Positions 56,128 through 64,000 of a stretch of 64,000 bases of DNA are shown one piece after another (position 1 is the stretch's first letter; every line of letters begins with the position of its first letter). The DNA comes from Actinobacteria bacterium HGW-Actinobacteria-4 (GTDB taxonomy: Bacteria > Actinomycetota > Actinomycetes > Actinomycetales > Demequinaceae): contig PHEW01000007.1 in NCBI GenBank assembly GCA_002841315.1, positions 61,835 through 125,834 of the forward strand, written 5' to 3'. The translations under genes were made by a program, and so were the position numbers. The notes under the pieces are model-generated. The model made no database searches and was not told the origin of the DNA. It saw only the letters and a program-made list of their open reading frames with translations.

Positions 56128-57260
56128 GCGTGAACTACTTGGGTATGGCCCTGGTCCTCAACTGCGGTTCGAGTTCGGTGAAGTATCAAGTGGTCGACAC
56201 CACTCGAGATGAGCCGCTTGCGCAGGGGCTCATCGAACGTGTTGTCAACCACGGTGACGCGATCGACGAGATCATTACCTCGCTCTCGGCACCCGACTCC
56301 CGGGTGGACATCGCTGACATCACGGTCATCGGTCACCGGGTGGTACAAGGCGGCGCTGAGTTCTCCGCGCCCACCATCATTACCGACGACGTCGAGCGGC
56401 ACATCGCGCTGCTCTCTGCGCTCGCGCCGCTTCACAACCCGCCCAACCTTGCCGGCATTACGGCGGCGCGCGCAGCGTTCCCTGACGTACCCCATGTGGC
56501 CGTGTTCGACACCGCCTTCCACTCCACTTTGTCTGAGGCTGCTTACACCTACGCGATCGACAAGCGCGTCGCAGAAGCCAACGGAGTGCGGCGCTATGGA
56601 TTCCACGGCACGTCATACAGTTACGTGTCACGCGAAGCGGCCCGCGTGATGGGCAAGCACGTGAACCAGATCAATCAGATCGTGCTGCACCTTGGCAATG
56701 GTGCCTCGGCCTGCGCGATTCGAGCCGGCAAGTCGATTGACACGTCGATGGGGCTCACTCCCCTTGAAGGCCTGGTGATGGGCACGCGTTCGGGCGATGT
56801 CGACCCCGCGATTTCGCTGCACCTGGCCCGCACCGCCGGCATGACCTTTGACGAGATCGACGCCTTGCTGAACCGCCGGTCCGGGATGCTTGGGCTGACC
56901 GGGCACTCAGACATGCGCGACGTTGACCAGGCGGCGGCCGACGGAGACCACGACGCCCAGTTGGGTCTCGAGATCTACTGCCGACGTATCCGCGGGTACG
57001 TGGGCCAGTATTACGCGCAGTTGGGCTCGCTCGACGCGATCGTCTTCACGGCTGGCGTGGGTGAGAACTCCGACGACGTTCGGCTGCAGTCTCTTGCCGG
57101 GTTGAGCGAGTTGGGGATCATCGTGGACCCTGAGCTCAATGCTGGGCGCAAGAAGCAGGCCACGCGCGTGAGTGCAGACGAGTCGCGAGTGCAGGTCTGG
57201 GTCATTCCGACCAACGAGGAGCGCGAGATTGCGCTCCAATCCATCGCCGCCGTCTCTTAG
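56124..57260 (+). CDS. ackA: Acetate kinase
   Basis: 378 aa. ASKHA fold: LVLNCGSSSVKYQV, VFDTAFHSTL, RRYGFHGTSYSYVS, HLGNGASACAI, SMGLTPLEGLVMGTRSGDVDP, FTAGVGENS. Interconverts acetyl phosphate and acetate, making ATP. The GTG overlaps the pta stop (GTGA); ATG 56145 is an alternative start. The downstream pseudo-phosphoketolase follows after 128 bp. Confidence 0.96.
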   Translation: MSVNYLGMALVLNCGSSSVKYQVVDTTRDEPLAQGLIERVVNHGDAIDEIITSLSAPDSRVDIADITVIGHRVVQGGAEFSAPTIITDDVERHIALLSALAPLHNPPNLAGITAARAAFPDVPHVAVFDTAFHSTLSEAAYTYAIDKRVAEANGVRRYGFHGTSYSYVSREAARVMGKHVNQINQIVLHLGNGASACAIRAGKSIDTSMGLTPLEGLVMGTRSGDVDPAISLHLARTAGMTFDEIDALLNRRSGMLGLTGHSDMRDVDQAAADGDHDAQLGLEIYCRRIRGYVGQYYAQLGSLDAIVFTAGVGENSDDVRLQSLAGLSELGIIVDPELNAGRKKQATRVSADESRVQVWVIPTNEEREIALQSIAAVS

Positions 57261-57388
57261 TCAAGCGCGAGCACCCAACTGTGGGAATAGTCACAGAAAT
57301 TGGTGCATTCCTAGACATATTCACGACGCGCGCCGTAAATTGGGACTAACACGGGTCACCAAACGTCCTCGCCCCAGGGAGTGTGTGC

Positions 57389-58207
57389 ATGCCTGAAATC
57401 TCGACGTGGGCGGCACACGCCAACCGCGAACCGTCAGCGGCGCTCATCGGCGCGATGCAGGACTGGTGGACGCTCACCGCTGGCGACGAACCGGAGTTGT
57501 TCACCACGGACCCCGGACCCCTGACATGCGTGTGGCGCACGGGCCCTTTCCACACCCTGATCCTTGAGCATGTGGACCGCGCCGCCCACAAGCGTCGCCG
57601 TCCCGTCCTGTTCGTGAGCCGCAACGCGTGCGACGCGCCGCCCGATGGCGACCATGGGCAGACACCCATGTCGCGCGTCCTGAGCGCCGATCCCTATGGG
57701 CCACAGAAACTCCGCGTCGAGCATTCTGCACCGCAGTCTTCGCTGGTGTACGCCTTCGCCAAGGCAGCCGAAGACCCTCAACTCCTTGTGGTGACCGCCG
57801 TCACGGAAGCCGAGTTCTCGGATCCCGAGTACTACCACGAGCACTCGTCCACCCACATGAGCGCGCTCAAGGGTGGCGTCGTGTTGCCGTTCCTCGCGGT
57901 GCCCTCGCTCGACGACTCTCCCGCAGCTCGCGAGGCGACAGCCGACCGGGAAGAACTACTCCGCGCCCACGGGTACTCGAGCTACACCATAGACCTGGAC
58001 TTCAACAAGCTCACCGCTGGCGACCACCAGAATCTCGCGCTCCTCCTGGAAGACGTCTGCGACGAGATTTCCAGCATCAAGGCCGATGCCGAGGCCCGCG
58101 TGCTGTCGAGCAGCCCGCTGTGGCCGATGATCGTGGTCCGTACCTCGCAAACGTGGGAGTATGCGCGCGAGCACGTGCCGTCCATCGAGTACGCGCGCCG
58201 GCCGTAG
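57389..58207 (+). CDS. Degenerate stand-alone phosphoketolase N-terminal-domain-like protein
   Basis: 272 aa from the ATG at 57389 (GGGAG 8 nt upstream). By eye it aligns with the N-terminal (PP) domain of Xfp phosphoketolase: LILEHVDRAAH with the Xfp LNRVIRE region; LVYAFAKAAEDPQLLVV with LSHAYGAAFDNPDLIVA; GGVVLPFLA with GAVLPILH; EELLRAHGYSSY with EELxxxFRGYGY; and CDEISSIKADAEA through WPMIVVRTSQTW with LDEIRxIQADA and WPMIVLRTPKGW. The TPP motif GDGEAETG, the HWGTTPG and GPGHGGP histidine motifs and the SYPGGIPSH flap are all missing, and the other two Xfp domains are absent. Probably non-catalytic. Phosphoketolase yields acetyl phosphate, the pta/ackA intermediate, so the location is telling. 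Confidence 0.7.
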   Translation: MPEISTWAAHANREPSAALIGAMQDWWTLTAGDEPELFTTDPGPLTCVWRTGPFHTLILEHVDRAAHKRRRPVLFVSRNACDAPPDGDHGQTPMSRVLSADPYGPQKLRVEHSAPQSSLVYAFAKAAEDPQLLVVTAVTEAEFSDPEYYHEHSSTHMSALKGGVVLPFLAVPSLDDSPAAREATADREELLRAHGYSSYTIDLDFNKLTAGDHQNLALLLEDVCDEISSIKADAEARVLSSSPLWPMIVVRTSQTWEYAREHVPSIEYARRP

Positions 58208-58272
58208 CCTCACGAGGGCACCGCGCAGGCAGTAGCGCGATCATGGTTCGCGCGGCGAGTTTCCAGCGCCCG

Positions 58273-58953
58273 TCAGTCCTGCGCGCGAAGCCAAGCACGG
58301 ATCAGCGCCACGCCAGCCATCGCCATCTGGTCTCCCAGCTCGCGACTGTGCGCCCGTAGTTCCGGGACGTCGATGCCCGCGTCCATGAGCTGGCCCGAGT
58401 GGCCGATCAGCCAGCGCTCGATGTGACTGGTGTCCACCTCAGGGTGGAACTGAATGCCGAGCGCCCGCCCCAACGTAAACGCCTGGTGGGGTGTCTCTGG
58501 GGTTGAGGCCAGCAGTTCTGCGCCCTCGGGAAGGTCGAAGGTATCGCGGTGCCAGTGCAGCATGGGCAGGTCATCAAGGTGCGCGAGGGGCCCGGTCCGC
58601 CCGGCATCGGTCAGCTCGACCGCATCCCAGCCGATCTCGCGCGCGCCCTGGTACACCTTGGCGCCGGCCGCGGCAGCCAGCAACTGTGCGCCCAGGCATA
58701 CCCCGATGGTGGGTAGATCCTGCGCGAGCCGCCGCTCAAGTAGGTCGATCTCTTCTCGTAACACCGGGTAACGATCGATGTCCTCAACTCCGATGGGGCC
58801 GCCCAGCACCACGGCAAGGTCGGTGGTGGCGAGCGGCGTAAGGTCGTCAACCCCAGCGTCGGCGTATGTGATGGTGTAGCCGTGGGCGCGAATCTCGTCT
58901 TCCCAGACGCCGAGGTCTTCGAAGGACACGTGTCTGACTGCGAAGCATTCCAT
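58273..58953 (-). CDS. Class I glutamine amidotransferase
   Basis: 226 aa from ATG 58953. Triad: nucleophile Cys in IGVCLGAQLLAAAAGA and His-Glu in IQFHPEVD. The family (GMP synthase-like amidotransferases) includes enzymes acting on ammonia-releasing or gamma-glutamyl substrates; the acceptor is unknown. No synthetase partner is adjacent. TAGCCT is 6 nt before the ATG. Divergent from the ABC-F gene across 40 bp. Confidence 0.88.
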   Translation of the reverse strand: MECFAVRHVSFEDLGVWEDEIRAHGYTITYADAGVDDLTPLATTDLAVVLGGPIGVEDIDRYPVLREEIDLLERRLAQDLPTIGVCLGAQLLAAAAGAKVYQGAREIGWDAVELTDAGRTGPLAHLDDLPMLHWHRDTFDLPEGAELLASTPETPHQAFTLGRALGIQFHPEVDTSHIERWLIGHSGQLMDAGIDVPELRAHSRELGDQMAMAGVALIRAWLRAQD

Positions 58954-58993
58954 CACGCAAGGCTAGCGTGCCGGTCGCGACTACTGTAGACGG

Positions 58994-61000
58994 GTGGCTC
59001 ACCTCCTTGGCGCAGAAGCGCTTCACCTCGACTTTGGCACCGGCGTCGTTCTCGACAAGGTGTCGGTGGGCCTTGACGACGGCAACCGCATTGGCGTGGT
59101 GGGCAACAACGGCGCTGGCAAGTCCTCGCTCATGAAGCTGCTCGCCGGGCGCCTGGAGCCCCACGGCGGGCGCGTGACGATGGCCCGCGGCGTGCGCGTG
59201 GGCGTGCTGGACCAGAGCGACCACGTGGATGCGGACCTCACGGTGCTCGCGGCAATCGTGGGCGACGCTGACGATCACGAGTGGGCCTCCGATCCCCGCG
59301 TGCGCGACATCATGGCAGGCCTTGTTCCGGACATTCCAGCCGATGCTGTGGTCAGGGACCTCTCGGGTGGCCAGCAGCGCCGGGTCGCCTTAGCCCATGT
59401 GTTGGTGGGCGACCACGACGTGGTGTTCCTTGATGAACCCACTAACCACCTCGACGTCGAGGGCGTGGTGTGGCTCGCGGAGCACCTGAAGCGCCGCTGG
59501 GCCGCGACCAAGGGCGCGCTCATGGTGGTGACCCACGACCGCTGGTTCCTCGACGAGGTCTCGACGGACACGTGGGAAGTGCACGACGGCGAGGTCGAGC
59601 AGTACGAGGGTGGCTATGCGGCGTACGTGCTGCAGCGCGTCGAGCGCGACCGGATCTCGAACGCCACCGAGACCAAGCGCCAGAACCTCATGCGCAAGGA
59701 GCTCGCGTGGTTACGCCGTGGGCCGCCGGCGCGGACCTCGAAGCCCAAGTTCAGGATTGATGCCGCGAACGAACTCATCGCGGATGTGCCGCCCATTCGC
59801 GACAAGGTTCAGTTGGCGCGCATGGCCGCGTCGCGGCTGGGCAAGGACGTGGTGAACTTGATTCGCTGTGGCGTGGTCTACGGCGAGGGGCCGGACGCCA
59901 AAGAGGTGCTGCGCGACGTCGAGTGGAACATCGGGCCGGGCGAGCGCACGGGCATCTTGGGCGAGAACGGCGCGGGCAAGTCCACGCTGCTCAAGTTGAT
60001 CACGGGCGAGCTCGAGCCCACCTCGGGGCGGGTGAAGACCGGCATCACGGTGCAGGTCAAGGCGCTCTCGCAGCAGCTCGCGGAACTCGAGGACGTGGCC
60101 GAGGAGCGGGTCTCCGCGGTTGTCAAGCGGTACTCGTCGGTGACGCTGTCCGATGGTTCGGACATGAGCCCCAAGCAGTTACTCGAGCGGCTGGGGTTCA
60201 CCGCGGTGCAGCTCAAGACTCAGGTCAAGAAACTGTCCGGCGGGCAGCGTCGACGGCTCCAATTGCTGATGGTGCTGCTCAGCGCGCCCAACGTGCTGGT
60301 GCTCGACGAGCCCACCAACGACCTCGACACGGACATGCTCGCGGCCATGGAGGACCTGCTGGACTCATGGCCGGGCACCCTCATTGTGGTCAGCCACGAC
60401 CGCTATCTCATGGAGCGCGTCACCGACCAGCAGTACGCGGTGCTCGATGGCGGGTTGCGGCACTTGCCGGGCGGCATTGACGAGTACGTGCGGCTTTCCC
60501 GCGAGCGGCGCACCAAGACCGACGGCGTGGGCACCTTTGGCGGGCAAGCGGGCACCACGCACATCCCGGATGAGCCCGGCGCGACCGGCTCTCGAGGCAA
60601 GAAAGGCGGCTCGGGCAATGCTGGCGGCTCCGGAAATGCTGGCGGCTCCGGTTCGGCCGACGCCGGTGGTGGGCGCGAAAGGTCACGCACTCGCTCGGGT
60701 GAGCAAGCGTCGGCCGTCTCGCAAAGCGGTGGCGCGCAGGCGGCTGGCTCCACGATCACGCCCTCAACGCCGGCGCTGTCCGGGGCCGAGCGGCGCGTCG
60801 CGGAGAAGGAACTCGCGAGCGCGGAACGGCGCATGGGCAAGATCGTGCAGCTCAAGAAGGCGATTCACGATCAGATGGCGGAGCACGATCAGTCCGACTT
60901 CGAGGGCCTGGCGGCGCTGACGGCGAAGCTCAAGGAACTCGATGCGGAGAACTCGCAACTCGAGACCGAGTGGCTCAAGCTCAGCGACCTGCTCGCGTAG
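58994..61000 (+). CDS. ABC-F family ATPase (Uup/EttA-like)
   Basis: 668 aa, no membrane segments. Two ABC cassettes: NNGAGKSSL, LSGGQQRRVALAHVL and FLDEPTNHLD in the first; ENGAGKSTLLKLI, LSGGQRRRLQLL and LDEPTNDLD in the second; an inter-domain linker at ~235-275. After ~510 a Gly/Ser/Ala-rich linker with GGSGNA repeats, then a C-terminal coiled coil (~600-668). Acts on ribosomes; translational rescue or antibiotic tolerance possible. GTG start with TACTGT 6 nt upstream (leaderless type). Confidence 0.94.
   Translation: MAHLLGAEALHLDFGTGVVLDKVSVGLDDGNRIGVVGNNGAGKSSLMKLLAGRLEPHGGRVTMARGVRVGVLDQSDHVDADLTVLAAIVGDADDHEWASDPRVRDIMAGLVPDIPADAVVRDLSGGQQRRVALAHVLVGDHDVVFLDEPTNHLDVEGVVWLAEHLKRRWAATKGALMVVTHDRWFLDEVSTDTWEVHDGEVEQYEGGYAAYVLQRVERDRISNATETKRQNLMRKELAWLRRGPPARTSKPKFRIDAANELIADVPPIRDKVQLARMAASRLGKDVVNLIRCGVVYGEGPDAKEVLRDVEWNIGPGERTGILGENGAGKSTLLKLITGELEPTSGRVKTGITVQVKALSQQLAELEDVAEERVSAVVKRYSSVTLSDGSDMSPKQLLERLGFTAVQLKTQVKKLSGGQRRRLQLLMVLLSAPNVLVLDEPTNDLDTDMLAAMEDLLDSWPGTLIVVSHDRYLMERVTDQQYAVLDGGLRHLPGGIDEYVRLSRERRTKTDGVGTFGGQAGTTHIPDEPGATGSRGKKGGSGNAGGSGNAGGSGSADAGGGRERSRTRSGEQASAVSQSGGAQAAGSTITPSTPALSGAERRVAEKELASAERRMGKIVQLKKAIHDQMAEHDQSDFEGLAALTAKLKELDAENSQLETEWLKLSDLLA
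60605..60651 (+). repeat. 18-bp tandem repeat encoding GGSGNA
   Basis: Two and a half copies of GGCGGCTCSGGMAATGCT inside the ABC-F gene, forming its Gly-rich linker. In-frame length change would alter only the linker. Confidence 0.7.
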
Positions 61001-61053
61001 CCGCGCACTCCGCTCGCGTAGCCGCGCACTCCGCTCGCGTAGCCGCGCACTCC
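60991..61053 (+). repeat. Three tandem 21-bp copies spanning the ABC-F stop codon
   Basis: GCTCGCGTAGCCGCGCACTCC occurs three times exactly, plus a 6-nt partial copy. The first copy contains the ABC-F stop codon (LLA-stop); the other two repeat the in-frame TAG. It fills most of the gap before the convergent guaB3 stop. Confidence 0.9.
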
Positions 61054-61077
61054 GCTCGGGCCACCGGCGCAGCGCCG

Positions 61078-62202
61078 CTATTGCGGCTGGTACGGACTGA
61101 CCACCACATCGACGCGCTGGAACTCCTTGAGCTCCGAGTAGCCGGTGGTCGCCATCGAGCGGCGCAGGGCACCCATGAGGTTCGAGGTGCCGTCGGCGCG
61201 CACGCCGGGACCAAAGAGGATCTGCTCGAGCGTTCCGGTGGTGCCCACGTGCACGCGCTCGCCGCGCGGAAGTTCGGGGTGGTGAGCCTCGGGGCCCCAG
61301 TGGAAGCCTCGACCGGGGGCTTCTTCGGCTCGTGCGAGTGCGGCGCCCAACATGATGGCGTCGGCGCCGCATGCGAAGGCCTTGACCATGTCGCCGGAGC
61401 GTCCCAGGCCGCCATCGGCGATGACGTGCACGTAGCGCCCGCCGGATTCGTCCAGGTAGTCGCGCCGTGCTGCCGCGACGTCGGCCACTGCGGTCGCCAT
61501 GGGAGCGTGGATGCCCAACGAGGTGCGGGTGGTTTGCGCGGCGCCGCCGCCAAAGCCCACCAGCACGCCTGCCGCGCCGGTGCGCATCAGGTGCAGCGCC
61601 GCCTGGTAAGTGGAGGCGCCGCCAACGATCACAGGCACGTCGAGGTCGTAGATGAACTTCTTGAGGTTGAGGGGCTCGGAGTCTCCGGAGACGTGTTCGG
61701 CGCTCACGGTGGTGCCTCGGATCACGAACAGGTCCACACCCGCCTTGAGCACGGTTTCGTAGTGCTCTTGGGTGCGGTGTGGGCTGAGAGACCCGGCCAC
61801 CGTGACGCCTGCGGCGCGAATCTCGCGGAGGCGTTCCTCGATGAGGGCGTCCTTGACGGGTTCGCGGTAGATCTCTTGCATGCGTGTGGTCGCGTCTTCA
61901 GGGGTGAGCGTGGCGATCTCTGCGAAGAGCTTGGTGGGGTCCTCGTAGCGCGTCCAAAGGCCCTCGAGGTCGAGCACACCCAGGCCGCCGTGCTGGCCCA
62001 ACGCGATGGCCGTTGCGGGCGACATGACCGAGTCCATGGGCGCCGCAATCACCGGGATCGAGAACTGGAAGGCGTCAATCTGCCAGTTGAGGCTCACTTG
62101 CTCTGGGTCGCGCGTGCGGCGCGATGGCACCACTGCGACGTCGTCGAACGAATACGCGCGGCGTCCACGCTTGCCTCGGCCAATCTCGATTTCATTGCTC
62201 AC
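61078..62202 (-). CDS. guaB3: GuaB3-type IMP dehydrogenase-related protein
   Basis: 374 aa, no CBS domains. IMPDH/GMPR barrel: AYSFDDVAVVPSRRTRDPEQV, PVIAAPMDSVMSPATAIALGQHGGLGVLD, VIVGGASTYQAALH, HVIADGGLGRSGDMVKAFACGADAIMLG. The catalytic Cys loop (GPGSICTTR in IMPDH) reads VGFGGGAAQTTR, without Cys, as is known for the GuaB3 subfamily. Biochemical role in guanine nucleotide metabolism is uncertain. GTG start with TAGGCT 6 nt upstream. Confidence 0.92.
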   Translation of the reverse strand: MSNEIEIGRGKRGRRAYSFDDVAVVPSRRTRDPEQVSLNWQIDAFQFSIPVIAAPMDSVMSPATAIALGQHGGLGVLDLEGLWTRYEDPTKLFAEIATLTPEDATTRMQEIYREPVKDALIEERLREIRAAGVTVAGSLSPHRTQEHYETVLKAGVDLFVIRGTTVSAEHVSGDSEPLNLKKFIYDLDVPVIVGGASTYQAALHLMRTGAAGVLVGFGGGAAQTTRTSLGIHAPMATAVADVAAARRDYLDESGGRYVHVIADGGLGRSGDMVKAFACGADAIMLGAALARAEEAPGRGFHWGPEAHHPELPRGERVHVGTTGTLEQILFGPGVRADGTSNLMGALRRSMATTGYSELKEFQRVDVVVSPYQPQ

Positions 62203-62308
62203 GCGACCAGCCTACCGGCCAGCCTCGCCGGGCAGGTAAGCCGGTGCCGCCGCCTCCTCACCGGCACGCCTCCCTCGCCACGTCAGACCCAGGTGACAAG
62301 GTGGAGGC

Positions 62309-63028
62309 ATGACTTGGCTAGAGCAGACCATGGTGGGTTTCGACACCGAGACCACTGGCGTATCCACCGCTACCGACCGCATCGTGACGGCGGCCGTCAT
62401 CACGCGCACAGGCATCGGAGCCGACGCAGCGGTGGGCGTCCGTACCTGGCTCATCAATCCTGGGGTTGAGATTCCCGAGCGGGCCACCGAGGTTCACGGC
62501 ATCACTACGGAGCAGGCGCGCGCCGAGGGCGCCGAGCCGGCGGTGGCGCTTGAGGAGATTGCCGGTATTCTCGCCGACGCTCTGCGCGCCGGCTTCCCTG
62601 TGGTCGCCTTCAACGCGGCTTACGACATCAGCATTCTCGAAGCCGAGCTGTCGCGGCACGGACTGCCGTCGCTGGCCTCGCGGCTCGACACGGACGACAT
62701 TCGCCCCGTCGTTGACCCGCTCGTGCTCGATCGCCACCTCGACAAGTGGCGCAAGGGCAAGCGCAAGCTCATCGACATGTGCGCCACGTACGGTGTGGTG
62801 GTGGACGGCGACAATCTCCACGCCGCCGATGCCGACGTGCTAGCCACGCTCGACGTCGTTCACGCGATGGCGCGGGCCTACCCCGCAATGGGCGAGGTTG
62901 CGCTGAACGATCTGCACGATCAACAGGTGAGCGCGCACCGCGTCTGGGCGGAGAGCTTCAGGGCGTGGTTGACGTCGCAAGGCAAGACAGACGATCTACC
63001 CAGCATCGCCTGGCCCGTCCAGACGTAG
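62309..63028 (+). CDS. DnaQ-like DEDDh 3'-5' exonuclease
   Basis: 239 aa. Exo I GFDTETTG, Exo II FNAAYDISIL, Exo III HAADADVLATLDV give the DEDDh set. Resembles DNA polymerase III epsilon-like proofreading nucleases but stands alone, so a repair or RNA/DNA trimming role is possible. GGTGGAGGC precedes the ATG. Divergent from guaB3. Confidence 0.92.
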   Translation: MTWLEQTMVGFDTETTGVSTATDRIVTAAVITRTGIGADAAVGVRTWLINPGVEIPERATEVHGITTEQARAEGAEPAVALEEIAGILADALRAGFPVVAFNAAYDISILEAELSRHGLPSLASRLDTDDIRPVVDPLVLDRHLDKWRKGKRKLIDMCATYGVVVDGDNLHAADADVLATLDVVHAMARAYPAMGEVALNDLHDQQVSAHRVWAESFRAWLTSQGKTDDLPSIAWPVQT

Positions 63029-63051
63029 CAGGCGCCTGAGGCTGAGACGCG

Positions 63052-63561
63052 CTACTGGACGTTGAGGACTGCGACCAGAATTGCGAACGCGATGGCGATG
63101 GTTGCCACAGCAATACCGATGACACTCAGTACCCGCGCGACGGTAGACATGGTGTCCTTGCGGACGATCGCCTGAGCGCCCGCGAGCCCGCCAAATGCCA
63201 GCGCGAACCCGATAGCGCCCTGCAGGATGAGCAGCGACAACAGCGGGGTCACAGCCAGAATGATGAGTCCAATACTCGGCTGCGGGGTGGTGAAGACCTC
63301 TCGGCCATCGACATACACTCGCGGCGAACCAGCGATCAAGGCCTTGATCTTCACGCGGGCCTTGCTGCCGTTGCCTAGCGGGATCTTCGCACCCGACGCG
63401 TTACCCAGCCGCCTGCCGTCCAGCGCGACATAGGGCTTCTTGCGCCAGCGTTCGAGCGTGACGACGCCAATGGCGCCGGGTACGGGGATGACGACGCTGT
63501 CGGGCGTGGACTTGTCGCCAACGATCACGGCCTGGTTTGCGGTTGCGCTCTCAAAAGTCAT
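63052..63561 (-). CDS. Hypothetical membrane protein with N-terminal beta domain
   Basis: 169 aa. Residues ~1-95 are beta-rich and soluble (VVIPVPGAIGVVTLERWRKK, YVALDGRRLG, RVYVDGREVF); then three membrane segments (SIGLIILAVTPLLSLLILQGAIG, FALAFGGLAGAQAIV, ARVLSVIGIAVATIAIAFAIL). No family recognised. TAGGCT 7 nt before the ATG overlaps the end of the HNH gene. Confidence 0.8.
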   Translation of the reverse strand: MTFESATANQAVIVGDKSTPDSVVIPVPGAIGVVTLERWRKKPYVALDGRRLGNASGAKIPLGNGSKARVKIKALIAGSPRVYVDGREVFTTPQPSIGLIILAVTPLLSLLILQGAIGFALAFGGLAGAQAIVRKDTMSTVARVLSVIGIAVATIAIAFAILVAVLNVQ

Positions 63562-63571
63562 GTGGGGGAGC

Positions 63572-64000
63572 CTAGCAACCGCGTCCCGCCGTGCGTAAGT
63601 CCCCCTTGGCCTCGACGAGCTCCGTTTCGCCGCTCTCCCAGGCGCGAATCATCTCGTGGATCATGGGGTCGTCGTCGGTGAAGTTGTCGTCGCCCGGGTA
63701 GGGGAAGTCGAAGTCATCAGTAGGGGGACCGGTGTCGCCCACATCCATGTGGCCTATGTCGATGTCGAGTGCGTTCAGGCCGCCGGGTCGTGGTCGCCGG
63801 GCGGGGTCGACTTTGGGTGGTGGGATGAACTCGACTTTGTTGGCGACTACTCTGACTTGCCAGCCGTTGTCGTGGATGTCGTGGTGACATCGCGTACACA
63901 ACATCACCCCGTTGATCAGGTCCGAGCGTCCACCGTGGCGCCACCATTGGATGTGGTGGGCTTCGCAGTGTTCGGGCGGGGCGTGACACTTCGCGCACCC
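63572..64000 (-). CDS. HNH endonuclease domain, DUF222/13E12-type, 5' end beyond window
   Basis: The last 142 codons are in view; the frame runs off the window edge, so the track's 63907 start is internal. CAKCHAPPEHCEAHHIQW then GGRSDLINGVMLCTRCHHDIH is the HNH fold with two zinc CxxC pairs and the EAHH/CHH active site. This is the usual C-terminal module of DUF222-HNH (13E12) proteins, multi-copy in actinobacteria and possibly mobile. The tail is acidic and Pro/Gly-rich. Confidence 0.88.
   Translation of the reverse strand, partial: GCAKCHAPPEHCEAHHIQWWRHGGRSDLINGVMLCTRCHHDIHDNGWQVRVVANKVEFIPPPKVDPARRPRPGGLNALDIDIGHMDVGDTGPPTDDFDFPYPGDDNFTDDDPMIHEMIRAWESGETELVEAKGDLRTAGRGC

Noticed and set aside
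60991-61053. Possible CRISPR array
   Set aside because: Copies are directly abutting with no spacers and include coding sequence; it is a simple tandem repeat.
60970-62469. 499-aa plus-strand ORF
   Set aside because: Antisense to guaB3; its start contains the translated 21-bp repeat, showing it is not a real protein.

Overview
The window is high-GC, gene-dense actinobacterial DNA. The gene content (GuaB3, a DUF3017 protein downstream of purH, PerM/DUF6350 upstream of purN, DUF3817, SURF1, PspC with a NarL-type two-component pair, a DUF222-type HNH protein at the edge) and local gene orders shared with mycobacteria (MgtE-N/CBS, DUF1003, mrp; perM, purN, purH) point to Actinomycetota. A member of Micrococcales is my inference, not something the sequence proves. 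I see no rRNA, tRNA, prophage, insertion sequence or CRISPR array.

Layout. 1-7.8 kb: a truncated membrane protein, a soluble MgtE-N/CBS protein with a DUF1003 partner, Mrp, a galactokinase-fold protein lacking both catalytic residues, exonuclease III, and two paralogous small membrane proteins. 7.8-12.6 kb: one-carbon metabolism, with glyA-folD behind a ZTP (pfl) riboswitch, plus purU. 12.7-23.5 kb: a secreted GH3 glycosidase, then a long amino-sugar operon on the minus strand: ROK repressor, solute-binding lipoprotein, two ABC permeases, NagZ-type hexosaminidase, ROK sugar kinase, nagB, nagA. No ATPase is encoded there. 23.7-33.1 kb: central carbon and purine genes (icd-mdh, purN-purH, sucC-sucD), an aquaporin and PerM. 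33.4-39.4 kb: a two-component system divergent from an MMPL exporter, an L,D-transpeptidase and a DUF2510 protein. 39.4-45.6 kb: ldh, pcrA, a diguanylate cyclase and a DEAD-box helicase. 46.0-49.6 kb: a two-component system divergent from a PspC protein. 49.7-53.6 kb: a diguanylate cyclase, SURF1, DUF3817, guaA operon. 54.0-58.2 kb: pta-ackA followed by a small protein that looks like a decayed phosphoketolase N-terminal domain. 58.3-64 kb: a glutamine amidotransferase, an ABC-F ATPase, guaB3, a DnaQ-like exonuclease, a membrane protein and a truncated HNH protein.

The most interesting observations are: (1) the stand-alone pseudo-phosphoketolase beside pta-ackA; (2) the galactokinase homologue with both catalytic residues substituted; (3) the ZTP riboswitch ahead of glyA-folD; (4) a 27-bp near-palindrome overlapping the predicted leaderless promoter of the ROK repressor; (5) a recurrent TAnnnT box 6-7 nt before start codons lacking a Shine-Dalgarno, implying many leaderless mRNAs; and (6) single active-site or pore substitutions in NagB (Asp to Gly) and the aquaporin (NPA-Lys for NPA-Arg). 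All family assignments come from reading motifs by eye; no database search was run.
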